DNA of 64,000 nt, taken from assembly GCA_016648135.1 (NCBI GenBank), contig JADDOH010000137.1:62001-126000 (forward strand), in the 5' to 3' direction. The notes under the pieces were generated by a model. That model ran no database searches, had not been told where the DNA came from, and saw only the letters and a list, made by a program, of their open reading frames with translations. The number at the start of each line of letters is the position of its first letter. The first letter of the stretch is position 1. The translations under genes and the position numbers were made by a program. Below are positions 21,045 to 30,756 of the stretch, one piece after another. Origin of the DNA: Agrypnia vestita (lineage: Eukaryota; Arthropoda; Insecta; Trichoptera; Phryganeidae).

Positions 21045-21560
21045 CAAGACGAAAAGGAATGAGCGGGGCTGCTTTTGGAAAACTCAAACATATTTTCGAG
21101 AACAAAGAGATCTCAATTAGCCTAAAAAGAAAAGCCTTTGAATCGTGCATACTGCCAGTGATGCGTGTGAAGTGGAAACAATGGCCCTTACAAAGAAAAG
21201 TGTAGAAAAGCTTAATTGCACGCAACGATCCAAGCCTAAGAGAATTAGAAATGATGAAATTAGGTGCAGAACTAGAATAATGGATGTCAAGGATCTTGTA
21301 GCGAAGCTAAAATGGCAATGGGCACTGCATGTTGCAAGGCAGTATGCTACAAGATAGACTCCCAGAGTTCTAAAATGGAGAACTTGGGAGAATAAAAGAG
21401 GCGTCGGAAGACCTCAAAAGAGATGGGCCGACGATGTAACCGCTGTGGGGGGAATGAAATGGCAACAATTAGCAAATGACAAGAAATGATGGAAGGGTAT
21501 GGAAGGGGCCTATATCCAACAATGGAGAGATGAAGGCTGAAGAAGAAGAACAAGATTAAA
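21045..21560 (+). pseudogene. RTE-like non-LTR retrotransposon, reverse transcriptase C-terminus
   Basis: The broken translation reads MSGAAFGKLKHIF, SLKRKAFESCILPVM, then ALTKKSVEKLNCTQRS, RIRNDEIRCRTRIMDV, then VAKLKWQWALHVAR, then GRPQKRWADDV and AYIQQWRDEG. This order is characteristic of the polymerase C-terminus of RTE-type elements in insects. It ends in a GAAGAAGAA-rich tail, as expected of the clade. Several frameshifts and stops show it is dead, and everything upstream is missing (5' truncation). Confidence 0.75.
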
Positions 21561-22454
21561 TAATTATGGAAAAAAAACTAACTATCATTTATTTGGATGT
21601 GCATTATTGATATTAGATTCAGATTTAATTAAGAGAGATGCGGTTTTTACCAAATAAATCGTTTCTTAAATATTAAAGTGAATCTTTTTTTCATTACATT
21701 TTTTTTATTTTACTTACATCAATATTGTTTTAAATTTAAAGCATAACTTTTAATTTCAATTTAAAGTGTTCCTAAATACTCAACTACAAAAAGTGTATTA
21801 TGTAACGTTATTCCCCTAATTGCCAAAAAATGTTTTTACATTGTACATTAAAATCACACGAGGACTATATATCAGGGTCCTAACGGTGTGCTTACTATCT
21901 GTATATATTATGTATATTATGAAAATAAATAAAACCTTGTGCTTAGGGAAGTAGATCATTTAAATTTTCGTTTTAAACATAAATAACCTTTGAATTAAAG
22001 CATGAAATGTCAGGTCGAATATGAGTGATAATAAAAAATATTGTGCAATATCCAGAGAAAACGTACAATTTTACACAATACAAGATTAATAGTTATTATT
22101 TAAATGCAATAGAAAGGAGATTTATCTCACCATATTTTTTTCTATATGACATAAATACTCTTTATTGAAGTGATCGAAGAATACATGCACTAAGAAAGTA
22201 AATACAGGTAGTAATCATTGAAATGTAATATGAAACATTGACTTAAGTACATAAAACATAAATATCAATGTCTAACGTACATAATTATGATTGATATAAA
22301 ATTATAGTGTACCGTATAATTGGATTATTTAATTATAAAAAGTGTCTCCCAAATTGATCAGTAATTAAAAAAAAATATATTTATATAAGTAATATTTATT
22401 CAAACTTTGGCTGTGGTTTGGTGCAAAATATTTTTATTAATTACGAACCCAAAT
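21561..22454. other. unassigned AT-rich sequence
   Basis: No coding signal or repeat match. Confidence 0.3.
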
Positions 22455-22720
22455 TAATGAACATCAAACGTAATATAATTGTCTGTCCGTCTATCTGCCC
22501 CCGTAATTTCGTGTAACGTCCGTTATTTCGTTTATTTAAAAAAAAAAAATTAAACAGCTGGAGATGGGGTTTGAATACCGGGCCACCAAACCCGAACCGG
22601 CCGCTGCATACATGTTGTTACGGTCGCTTCTCCGTGGATCGCCAAAAATATACTATAAGTATATAAAAGTGCTAAGCAAAGACGTTAACCAATGTTCCGT
22701 CGTTTTTGACGAGTACTTTA
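22455..22720 (+). mobile_element. Helitron-like element, long-body variant
   Basis: TTGTCTGTCCGTCTATCTGC and GTAACGTCCGTTATTTCG at the start, GGAGATGGGGTTTGAATACC and ACCGGCCG in the body, and TGTTCCGTCGTTTTTGACGA near the end. CTAGT itself is lost. Longest match to 4050-4308. Confidence 0.5.
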
Positions 22721-22879
22721 ATATCATACTAGAACTATCTTTGAGGGACGTTGTTTTAATAAAATGATAAAATATATTGTTTTTTTTCATTTTAAAAAAG
22801 TAATTAAATATCGTCTTTAAAACGTTGGTTTTTAGCAGAAGCTCTGATAAAAAGAAACCTTCGTTTTATTATTAAAGAA

Positions 22880-23410
22880 ACAGTACACTTTTCGACAAAA
22901 TTCTCTCGTTAATCTAGAACGTGATTCCAATTATTTCCCCCGAGGGATTGCGTGTAGTATTTATTCCCACAAAACAAACACCACTTTCTTTCGCGGGGCC
23001 CTGTAATTGTATTCAGCGCCAGTTAATTGGATCTAACTGCGGGCCCGATATTAAAGATAACCAATATTAATCAAAATGGGTTTACCATTTGCCGAAGGGT
23101 TATCTAGTTAAGGGCGGCGAGGGTGGGCGGGGGATTTAATGTATAATTTAACACGCGACATCTTCGGAGTAATGTGACGCCCGAGTAAGCCCACAAGTCA
23201 CCCCCACCCGCGCTCCCCTGCGCCCTAAGCTGCTAGGTGCGGGTCCGCCGCCGCTGGAGCAGAATGTTAATACGGTGTTATCAAAGATAAATAAGTGGAG
23301 AAGCCTGCTCCCTCCCTCGCGCGGACCCACCCCGGTGACAAAATATATTCGCAGTCTGATGGGTCGTTGGAAATGCATTTGTTTCGGGGGATCGTCAAAA
23401 TATTAACACC
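22880..23410. other. GC-rich, repeat-free patch: candidate regulatory element
   Basis: This patch stands out against its AT-rich surroundings. It holds CAGTTAATTGGATCTAACTG (homeodomain-like core inside a near-palindrome), several GATA-type AGATAA sites, and C-rich and G-rich stretches. No frame stays open with plausible composition beyond about 76 codons. It could be a conserved enhancer or a single-copy promoter. Conservation cannot be judged from one sequence. Confidence 0.35.
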
Positions 23411-23578
23411 CTTCGACGCAGTTCAGAAAAGTGTCGTTTGAAATATATGAAAAAGTTCGATATGCTCTCGCAATGTGTTTAATCAATACAAGACTGGAGG
23501 ATTGACTGTGAGGAACTACTGCTTTCAAAGACAAAGATCAAAAAAAATCAAGAGATAAATAAAAAGTGAAATAAACTA

Positions 23579-23875
23579 ACCCATAAAAACCAAGTTTTTA
23601 TTATACTCCCTTTCTTATTTACTAGTGTAAACAGCTTTGACGCTTAACCTACGCGTTGGGCCTGAGTCGGGTGACCAACGAAAGCGAGTAATAATAATTT
23701 CGAAAAATCCAAAATTATACTATAATTATTAATTTTTTAAACGAAAATTTGTTAGATCATTTTTGTCGTCGCCACGAGTCTGTGTGCAAAGTTTCAGCTC
23801 AATTGGATCACGAGAAAAGGGTTAAAAACCGATCCAAAGTTTTTTCGACGATACGAGTTAAAAAAAAGGTTAAAA
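23579..23875 (-). mobile_element. Family B repeat, copy B4
   Basis: The plus strand starts TAACCCATAAAAACCAAG and TTATACTCCCTTTC and ends near TTTTTTCGACGATACGAGTT. It includes a 70-bp non-homologous GC-richer insert at 23630-23695 in the same place where B3 has one, suggesting a subfamily or a shared variable module. Confidence 0.6.
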
Positions 23876-25360
23876 TTCAAAAAATTAAAAAGTAGACGAT
23901 ACGAATTAAAACTGATTCATCTATTTTTTTATTATTATTATAGAACTGTGTTATAAAAATAACATTCACATGGTAAAAAGTGTTTTTATCAATGAAAAAT
24001 ATAATTTGTATCAAATTTATTTCAGATTTTATAAAAAATTGTTTTAACTATTTATCCTGGCATCACCTAGCATGTATTACTCAGTGTTTTTGGGATTCAT
24101 AAGTATAAAATTGTAAAATATCACATAGTATAAAGTTGATAGCTATTTGACAATATCTGAGATTTCCTTGGAAGGAAATTTAAGTCATTTCCTATGGAAG
24201 GAAATCTCAGTCATTTCATTAAATTTGTCAAGACAAAAATCTTGTCAACAGAACCACGCCATATGCCTTGATTAGTGAGAAAGTCCATTGAAATATATAA
24301 ACATCTTAATTTCAATATAGACGACAGTTACAGACTGTCAAGTATTTAGCGCCCTGTTCTCGCGACTTTGATTCCACCAAGAGACGTCATAGAAAAGCCC
24401 CAAGATGTAATTAGTATAAATTGCACACTGGCGACCTCTATCGTAGAAGAAGAGAATACTCTACAATGAAGTGAATATAATTTACGACCGCGGAAGAAAT
24501 AATCAGTTCGGCCTCCACCCCCGTGTTGATGGGACGCCCTCCTGATGACGCTGGATGAGACTCTCAGTGAAATATACGGTTCGTATAAAATATGCATTTT
24601 TTTTACACATAAATATGTCCAACGACCGTAATAATAAACTTTACTCTTTAAAAAGAGTATTACTCCAGTAATGGTTGACTTGAAATAAAATAACAGGAAT
24701 CCGTTGTGTTACTTCTCTTACAGTCATTATTAATTAAATCTCTTCTTGATACACGGTGGCATCTTCGATGTCGGATGATATAAAAATTCCAGATACAATG
24801 TGAGTCCATATTGTAGTTAGTAATGTTTTTTTGAGTGGTTTTTTAAAAATGATTTTTTTTCATCTTTTATTTTAAAGAATATTTATTAAAATTTCTTTTT
24901 TACGTACGTACTTTATGTACGATTAGGATCAGTTATTTTTTTAATTTTATCTTAGTAAATTATTTATTTTATGCGTCGTGAAAGCTATCATATTTTAAAG
25001 TTTATATAACAGTTAATTGAACTAAAATACCGTTTTGTTTCACCAATTACATAATTATTCTATTAAATAAATATTTGAAATGGTTTATCACAATTTTACT
25101 GCCACAATGTTAATATTAAAAATTATTCATCGTATTTTCTATCACATCTAATATGCAATGAGGCTTAAGGCTACTATTGCCTGGAGCAGCAATGCTTTAT
25201 GTATGCGTTAAATATATAATAATTTTCATATATTTACGTCAATTTGCGGCCCACTTTATTTTCTAATGAGAACTATACCATTTGTAGGAAAATATATTTG
25301 TATGATCATTATTTTATCGAATTTATGTTAAAATTCTGATGATGTTTGAAATTTCTCGTA
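23876..25360. other. unassigned sequence
   Basis: AT-rich. One GC-richer patch lies at 24340-24600 with an 83-codon minus-strand open frame that I do not recognise. Confidence 0.3.
24157..24210. repeat. nested hairpin with 13-bp perfect stem
   Basis: CTGAGATTTCCTT (24157-24169) pairs with its exact complement at 24198-24210. The loop again contains GGAAAT and ATTTCC, so the fold is nested. About 54 nt in total, small enough for a structured RNA or a mini-palindrome. Confidence 0.5.
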
Positions 25361-25560
25361 TATACAGGGTGTAACAGAACTAGTCCACAATACTTTACAG
25401 GTAGAATCCAGCTATAATTGAGTGTTAAATTTAGCAACATTTACTTCCGAATGTCAATAATTGTGGCGTATAGACTCAAAACCGCCATTATCCATATAAA
25501 CCCCATATGGTTTTGCATCCATAGGCCACAATTAAGCAGGCAAGCGACGTTTTTTATAAA
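25361..25560 (+). repeat. repeat-like fragment related to 57641
   Basis: It opens with ACAGGGTGTAACAGAAC, a terminal motif type common in arthropod repeats. It contains GACTCAAAACCGCCATTATC and CATATGGTTTTGCATCC, echoing GATGCAAAACCGCCACTATC and CTTCATATGG at 57705-57745. Class uncertain. Confidence 0.35.
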
Positions 25561-25808
25561 GTTATTTATTTAGTTAGATGATGTCTATACGATTAAATAT
25601 TCATGTGAAACCTAATTTTTATTTGTACTGTTAGTTTCCCGTAAAGAAATAAATAATTTGTATTTTATTTATTTATTTACATTTATTCGGAAAACGAACA
25701 GCTGACAATAATTAAAAAAAAAACAAGGAATGTGAAACATAAAGAGAACCAATTACAGGTTTTCACTGGTAGTTACAAAACATCCTATTTGCGTGGTGTA
25801 CATACGTG

Positions 25809-25815
<7 letters not shown>

Positions 25816-25849
<34 letters not shown>

Positions 25850-25878
25850 ATATAATATATATATATATATATAATATA
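25816..25878. repeat. (TA)n microsatellite
   Basis: An almost pure TA tract beside the inverted repeat. A second, shorter TA tract follows the repeat at 26159-26176. Confidence 0.85.
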
Positions 25879-26123
25879 ATGTAACAAAAGGAACTTCCTG
25901 GACTCCCTCGCGTTTTCTGTAAATGGTCTCCGTGAGAAGACCAAGGCCGACGTTTCGACACGGTATCACGTGCCATTGTCAAGGCTAAAAGGCCTCAAAA
26001 GTTACGGACTAGCCGTACTTGTTCGCGGGTGACATGAAAGTCTCCCACCAATAAGGCCTTGGTCTTCTCACGGAGACCATTTACAGAAAACGCGAGGGAG
26101 TCGAGAAGTTCCTTTTGTTACAT
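25879..26123. repeat. 245-bp snap-back inverted repeat with Penelope-type motif in the loop
   Basis: The arms 25879-25948 and 26055-26123 are near-perfect complements (ATGTAACAAAAGGAACTTC, ACTCCCTCGCGTTTTCTGTA, TCTCCGTGAGAAGACCAAGG), with only a small indel. In the 106-bp spacer the minus strand reads CCTTGACAATGGCACGTGAT, ACCGTGTCGAAACGTCGG: a stem (GGCAC/GUGUC) followed by GAAAC and GUC, a hammerhead-like layout with two core changes. It is flanked by TA tracts. It may be a compact non-autonomous derivative of a Penelope terminus. Confidence 0.6.
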
Positions 26124-26176
26124 ACAATAACGCTCGCGGAAACCTCAAGCAAAACACACATATATATATATATATA

Positions 26177-26995
26177 GATAATATTTGGTAAGTAAAACAA
26201 TCGTTTTAAAAATATTTTCCATCGAAAGGTAAATTGCGATAATGTAACACAATTTATTTTAAAATTTCAAGAAATCTTTATAAGCAATATATTTTACTTT
26301 ATTTCGATAAAATAATTTCGAAAATTGAAGAAAAACAAAGTAAAATTCTGCGAGAGCTGAATGTACGCTGTTCGTGGGAAATATCTCAGTATTTGTGCTT
26401 ACAATCCTTTTTTCGACCTTCTCGTCACGTTATATATTTTTTACCAACAAATGAGTAGAGCTTTCGAAATAAGAAATACAATATTAATAATGCTCGATGT
26501 TCGACAATGTTGAAGGTTTTTCCCGTATAATTCTGATAAACATTATAATAACCTTCGGAAAAATTATTGGAAAAGTCTATCGCTGTGTGTATTTGTGTAG
26601 TATACTTATTAACTTTCTTATGCAAATTCATATTTCGAAGCGATCAAAGGTTCAGTCTAGCTTGGATGGTATGGACTATAAGTATGAACTATCTAAACAA
26701 TAAAATATATACTTTTTTTGATGATTTTTTTGGATCCACTTATGCGTATTATAATGAATTATGTATCCATAAAACGAAATGTCAAAAATATTTCCATAAA
26801 ACTATTGAAAATTATAATTGACTTATTCTTATTACTGACTTCAATTTTCACGCTTAAACTTGAAAAATAACAGTTTTGTGAGGAAAATATGGATCTGCAG
26901 TAAAAGTGAGGAATAATGAAGGTAGATAAAAAAATACTCGTTTTATGAATAAAACAGCTTGTAAAAATATTTTTTTGTAAATTATTTGTAGATTC
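26177..26995. other. unassigned AT-rich sequence
   Basis: Several overlapping short open frames on both strands at 26425-27028, all low-complexity. None is supported. Confidence 0.3.
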
Positions 26996-27480
26996 CTTCT
27001 TCTTCTTCTTCAGCCCTTTTCTCTCCATTGCTGGATATAGGCCTCTTCCAACTTTTTACACTCGTCTGTATCTTGACCCCTCCGCATCCAGGCGCCACTA
27101 AGCATTCAATATAAATTCTTCAGTCAATCTCTTTGGTGGTCTTCCGACATTACTTTTATTTATAATTATATTAGAGACTACACTTCATCGTTCGTGGCGC
27201 CCATCTGGTGTCATTCTCTCAAGCGATATGTTCTGCCTATAGTCACTTCAGTTTTGTGGTCCATGACGTCGGCAAATTTGGTTCTCCGTCTAATTTCTTA
27301 GTTTCTTATTCCATCTCGGAGACTTTTCTTCCGCATATGAAGCATCTGCCGTTCCAAGAATCATTGTGTGCATTTTAATTTATTGACACTTTTTAATTTA
27401 AGGTTTGATGTCTCTAGTGCATAAGTTATCATAGGTAGCATACATGCTTCAAAGAAATTTATTTTAAGACAAATTGCAAT
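26996..27480 (-). pseudogene. RTE-like non-LTR retrotransposon, 3' coding remnant
   Basis: The minus strand begins inside the polymerase C-terminal region (readable pieces: LADVMDHKTEVTIG, then HQMGATNDEV, KTTKEIDRRI-like) and ends with LYPAMERKG and a GAAGAAGAAG tail at 26996-27015. The layout is the same as the plus-strand remnant at 21045, but this is a different and more decayed copy. Confidence 0.55.
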
Positions 27481-27539
27481 TTCTTTATTATAAATGAAAT
27501 GGATTCCGAAGGCAGCCCAACCCAAATCTTCTAGATAGT

Positions 27540-27735
27540 TTTGCAGTTTGATTCTATGACCAATATTTAGGGATGATCTGAACGTCGGGTTTTACCACTT
27601 TAAGGATGATCTGAACGTCGGTGGTTACCACTTTATAGATGATCGGAAGTGTACTGTGTTTTTCCAACGCCGGGTTTTACCACTTTAGGGATGAAGGTGG
27701 TTCATCACATGTCGGGGTCGCCACCTTGGGAATAA
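27540..27735 (-). mobile_element. LTR retrotransposon leader with primer-binding site and short repeats
   Basis: Downstream of the LTR on the minus strand, TGGCGACCCCGACATG (27723-27708) has the TGG start and length of a tRNA primer-binding site, separated from the LTR by 12 bases. Beyond it AAAGTGGTAAAACCCG and ACGTTCAGATCATC are repeated about three times (27572-27690), a leader repeat with a unit of about 33 bases. The element is cut off at about 27540. Confidence 0.5.
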
Positions 27736-28460
27736 TGTGGTGGTGTTTGTAAATGAGAGAATGGTCTCAATGCTTTATTTATTATTCACAAGTTCCCTAA
27801 TATACAATGTGATGATGTTGTTGATGACGATGATATTGATGATAGAGGCTTCCTTGGAGATCTGGACGTTAGGATTCTGTGTGGTGCAGAATGTCCTATG
27901 GCGGCTACGTAGCTCTGCTTTATCGAAATGTTGTCCATGGTCAGTTACTCCAGTGCACGAGTAGAGGTGACGTCATGGCTTAGCTTCTGATGTACAGCAT
28001 AATGCTGTCGGGGGTCAGTAGTTACTGACCTTCCCTCCGGCGCCAAGACTGGCAGCGTGCCGTTGTTGTGTGAAGATCTATGTACCACTGTAGATGAGGT
28101 GATTGCGAGAGCACAGTTTATATACCAGACGATCCTTTATCTGGCCTAGTCGTGTGCCGCTGGTGTATGACCGAACTTCTCCCAGTCAGCATAAATGGAG
28201 TTGCTCGTGCTTATGCAGACCAGCCAGCGCCTTGTATGTGTGGGTTGTATGTTGGTATGCTGGCTGTGCGTTTTTGACTCAGGTCAATACTCAAAGTTAC
28301 GTGTGTGTCCTCTACCTGGCGCGGGTTGCTTTTGCTAACCTGTCAGTCACGAGTTATGGCACAATGTCTGAGGTCAGTGCCCTTCCGCCCTCTTCGGCAC
28401 GTGTGTTGTGAATCTTCGGATTGGTGGTTGTGCTGTATGGGGTGATACCGCGCATTGACA
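27736..28460 (-). mobile_element. long terminal repeat (solo or 5' LTR), about 725 bp
   Basis: On the minus strand the candidate LTR runs TGTCAATGCGCGG (28460) to CCACCACA (27736), so it has the TG...CA ends. It holds a TATA box TATATAAAC (28124-28116), an initiator-like TCATC 29 bases on, and AATAAA (27779-27774) near the end. A primer-binding site follows directly. It is probably Ty3/gypsy or BEL-type by layout, but with no gag-pol present the class is open. The plus-strand open frames 27737-27964 and 28103-28411 are antisense and probably meaningless. Confidence 0.55.
28116..28126 (-). promoter_or_regulatory. LTR TATA box
   Basis: GGTATATAAAC on the minus strand, 29 bases before an initiator-like TCATC (28097-28093). 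The spacing suits RNA polymerase II. Confidence 0.45.
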
Positions 28461-29140
28461 ATTTATATTTTATTTCCACCTGCTATGATATTTCTGTTTA
28501 CCGAACTAAGGATGTTTTTTGGATATTCTCTATAGTCCTGTTATCTTAGATGCTTCATGTCATTCCTTGGTCATAATCTCTAGTTCATTCATCTCACATA
28601 TATAATATTACTTGGAAGAACTCCTTAAAAAATCCGTAAATAATTTTTTTTTAAATCTATGTAACACATATTTCATCATCCTCTTGAAGATAATTAAAGG
28701 TTTATCTATGAGGCTTTAGTCAATTAATTGCTCATCTGTAGTCTGTTACAATATCCAGACCAAGCGCAATAGGGACTTAACGCTAAAAGTTCTTCACCCG
28801 TGAACCTCCAGCCATATGCACACCGCGACAACTGTGAAGCACGAAGCAAAGGGTGGATGTTAAACTTCATTCACAGGCCACCAAAAGTTGCATGGAGACA
28901 TATCAAAGATGCAACTAAATAATGTTGATGTACTTACCTTCGTGAAAGGCATTAAGCTCAAATTAAGTCTGTCATGTTAATTACGTAGGTAGCAATTAGG
29001 AATTCTGTGTCTCAAACTTCATTCGATTTACGATAAATCGAGGTTCAAAAATTTCGGGCACCGATAATTCTCACTTTACTCTAATGTCACTAAATAACCA
29101 TTTATTAGGGTCATCAATGACCTGTTGACGGTCTGTATGT
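28461..29140. other. unassigned sequence
   Basis: A moderately complex patch lies at 28735-28930. I found no consistent frame in it. Confidence 0.3.
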
Positions 29141-29290
29141 TAAAAAATAAAAATTCTTCATGTATACATTGTATCCTTCTTGTATTAAGTATACATTGTA
29201 TCTTCCTGAGGAAGGGAACTTCGTTCCCGAAACTTGTAGAAGTGTTTGTTCATCTTGAATAAATAAAATAAATATTTAGTGGTGTATGCC
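29141..29290 (+). mobile_element. Penelope-like terminal fragment (family P3)
   Basis: A hammerhead motif followed by CATCTTGAATAAATAAAATA and TGGTGTATGCCAAGTCGTG. The upstream segment has GTATACATTGTATC in two near-identical copies (29162 and 29189). Confidence 0.45.
29199..29246 (+). ncRNA. hammerhead ribozyme motif, intact core
   Basis: Plus strand: stem I CUUC (29202-29205), core CUGAGGA (29206-29212), one extra A, stem II GGGAAC/GUUCCC (29214-29219, 29223-29228), GAAA (29229-29232), stem III CUUG (29233-29236), UA with predicted cleavage after 29238, stem I return GAAG (29239-29242). It fits CUGANGA...GAAA...UH. The extra base before stem II matches the same oddity at 13447. Confidence 0.65.
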
Positions 29291-29439
29291 AAGTCGTGTT
29301 TTATTTAATTATTAAATATGTCACCAGAAAGTTATAAATCGTTCATTGAAGAAGAAATAGGTATATTTTAATAAATATTCCTGTATACATTATTAGGACT
29401 GGTCGATAATTTTTTCTTTGTTCTAACAGCTTTTTTTTC

Positions 29440-29543
29440 TTCCTATTTTTTCGTTTGTTTTTTTTTTCCAAAAATAAATAAATACTTATTCCTTAGGAAC
29501 CGATATGTAAAAGTACCGTCATTTTTGACGGGTACAGCTAGTT
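29440..29543 (+). mobile_element. Helitron-like element, 3' end only
   Basis: Contains TTATTCCTTAGGAACCGATA, TGTAAAAGTACCGTCATTT and TTGACGGGTACAGCTAGT. Here the hairpin GTACCGTCA/TGACGGGTAC is the best preserved in the window and sits two bases before CTAGT. Confidence 0.6.
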
Positions 29544-30755
29544 GTATATAATCTATTTCTATTAACTATTATTTGATCATTAATCATATTTACCTGCAGA
29601 CGTGTTACGTTGTTGTTCACTTAAATATTCATATTATGATATTGTTTGGATAATTTTTTATATTTTTATTTTTACCTGCATAAAGGTTGTTTGCAGTAGA
29701 ATTTTTCTATATTCTTAATGTTCTATACTCTATATATACTCTTAATGTTATTTTAATTTTAATTAATATATTTTAAGTTAATTTTTTAATATGAACTTGC
29801 TGATGATAAAACGCAATGAGGATCTGTTTTGGGAAATAAATTTGTGAAAATAATTCCAAAAACAGTTTTTTTGGTTTTAAAAAAAGAATCACGATGACAA
29901 AATAAAAATATATAGGTAGGTATCTATTAACGTGGCAAAAAGATAAAAACAAATAATAAATATTAGAAAATGAAAATAATAATTACTCGTAGAAGTCTGT
30001 CAATAAAACTATTTAAAAATTTTAATAATTAAGTAACTTAGTTATATAAAAAAAACTCTAACCCATCAAAAATGACGACTTCTTTATGCTTGAAATTCAG
30101 CTTGAGATTAATTAGTTATATAATACATTTATCAGTGACAACAAAAAAATATTTTGAAATCAATATAAAACGTAAGCAAATTATTTTTTTACGTTAACAC
30201 AAATTATAATATAAATGAACGCACCATTTCTGTTAATCCAAATAAACTATGATCTTTAATTTGCTGAAACTATAGTAAATTTGTTTCAGTTTTCCACAAA
30301 GTACCAATTAAAATTTTACTTTCATAAAAAATAAAAATTGTTTTTCGTAACACAAATTTTACTTTCATAAAAAATAAAATTTGTGTTTCGTTAGCGCATT
30401 TTCGGAAGCGAGTTAAGTCTGTTAAAATAGTGCTATCGCGCCAAAGATTCTCGGTATTGTCAGCGGCATTTGTTTCATTAGTAACGGACTCGTTATCTAG
30501 AGAATTGTGTGTTTTGATTGAGTTTTTAAATTTGGACCTGTATCATGGGAAAAGGTCAACAGTCTTTGTTTTTGTATTAAACTCCTACAGGGTGATTGGT
30601 ATATGTGATTATAAAGGCTGGTTGGTACTGTGATGATATTGGCTTATTTAAATCGATATTGATGAGAAACTTATACTGGAATGGTTGTCTACTAAAGTTT
30701 ATAATAAAGAAAAGCTTCACAACCCGTTAAATATTCTGTGATTATATGTTTGCCG
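29544..30755. other. unassigned AT-rich sequence with a local duplication
   Basis: AATTTTACTTTCATAAAAAA is repeated at about 30310 and 30356, a tandem duplication of about 48 bases. No gene seen. Confidence 0.35.
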
Positions 30756-30756
30756 G

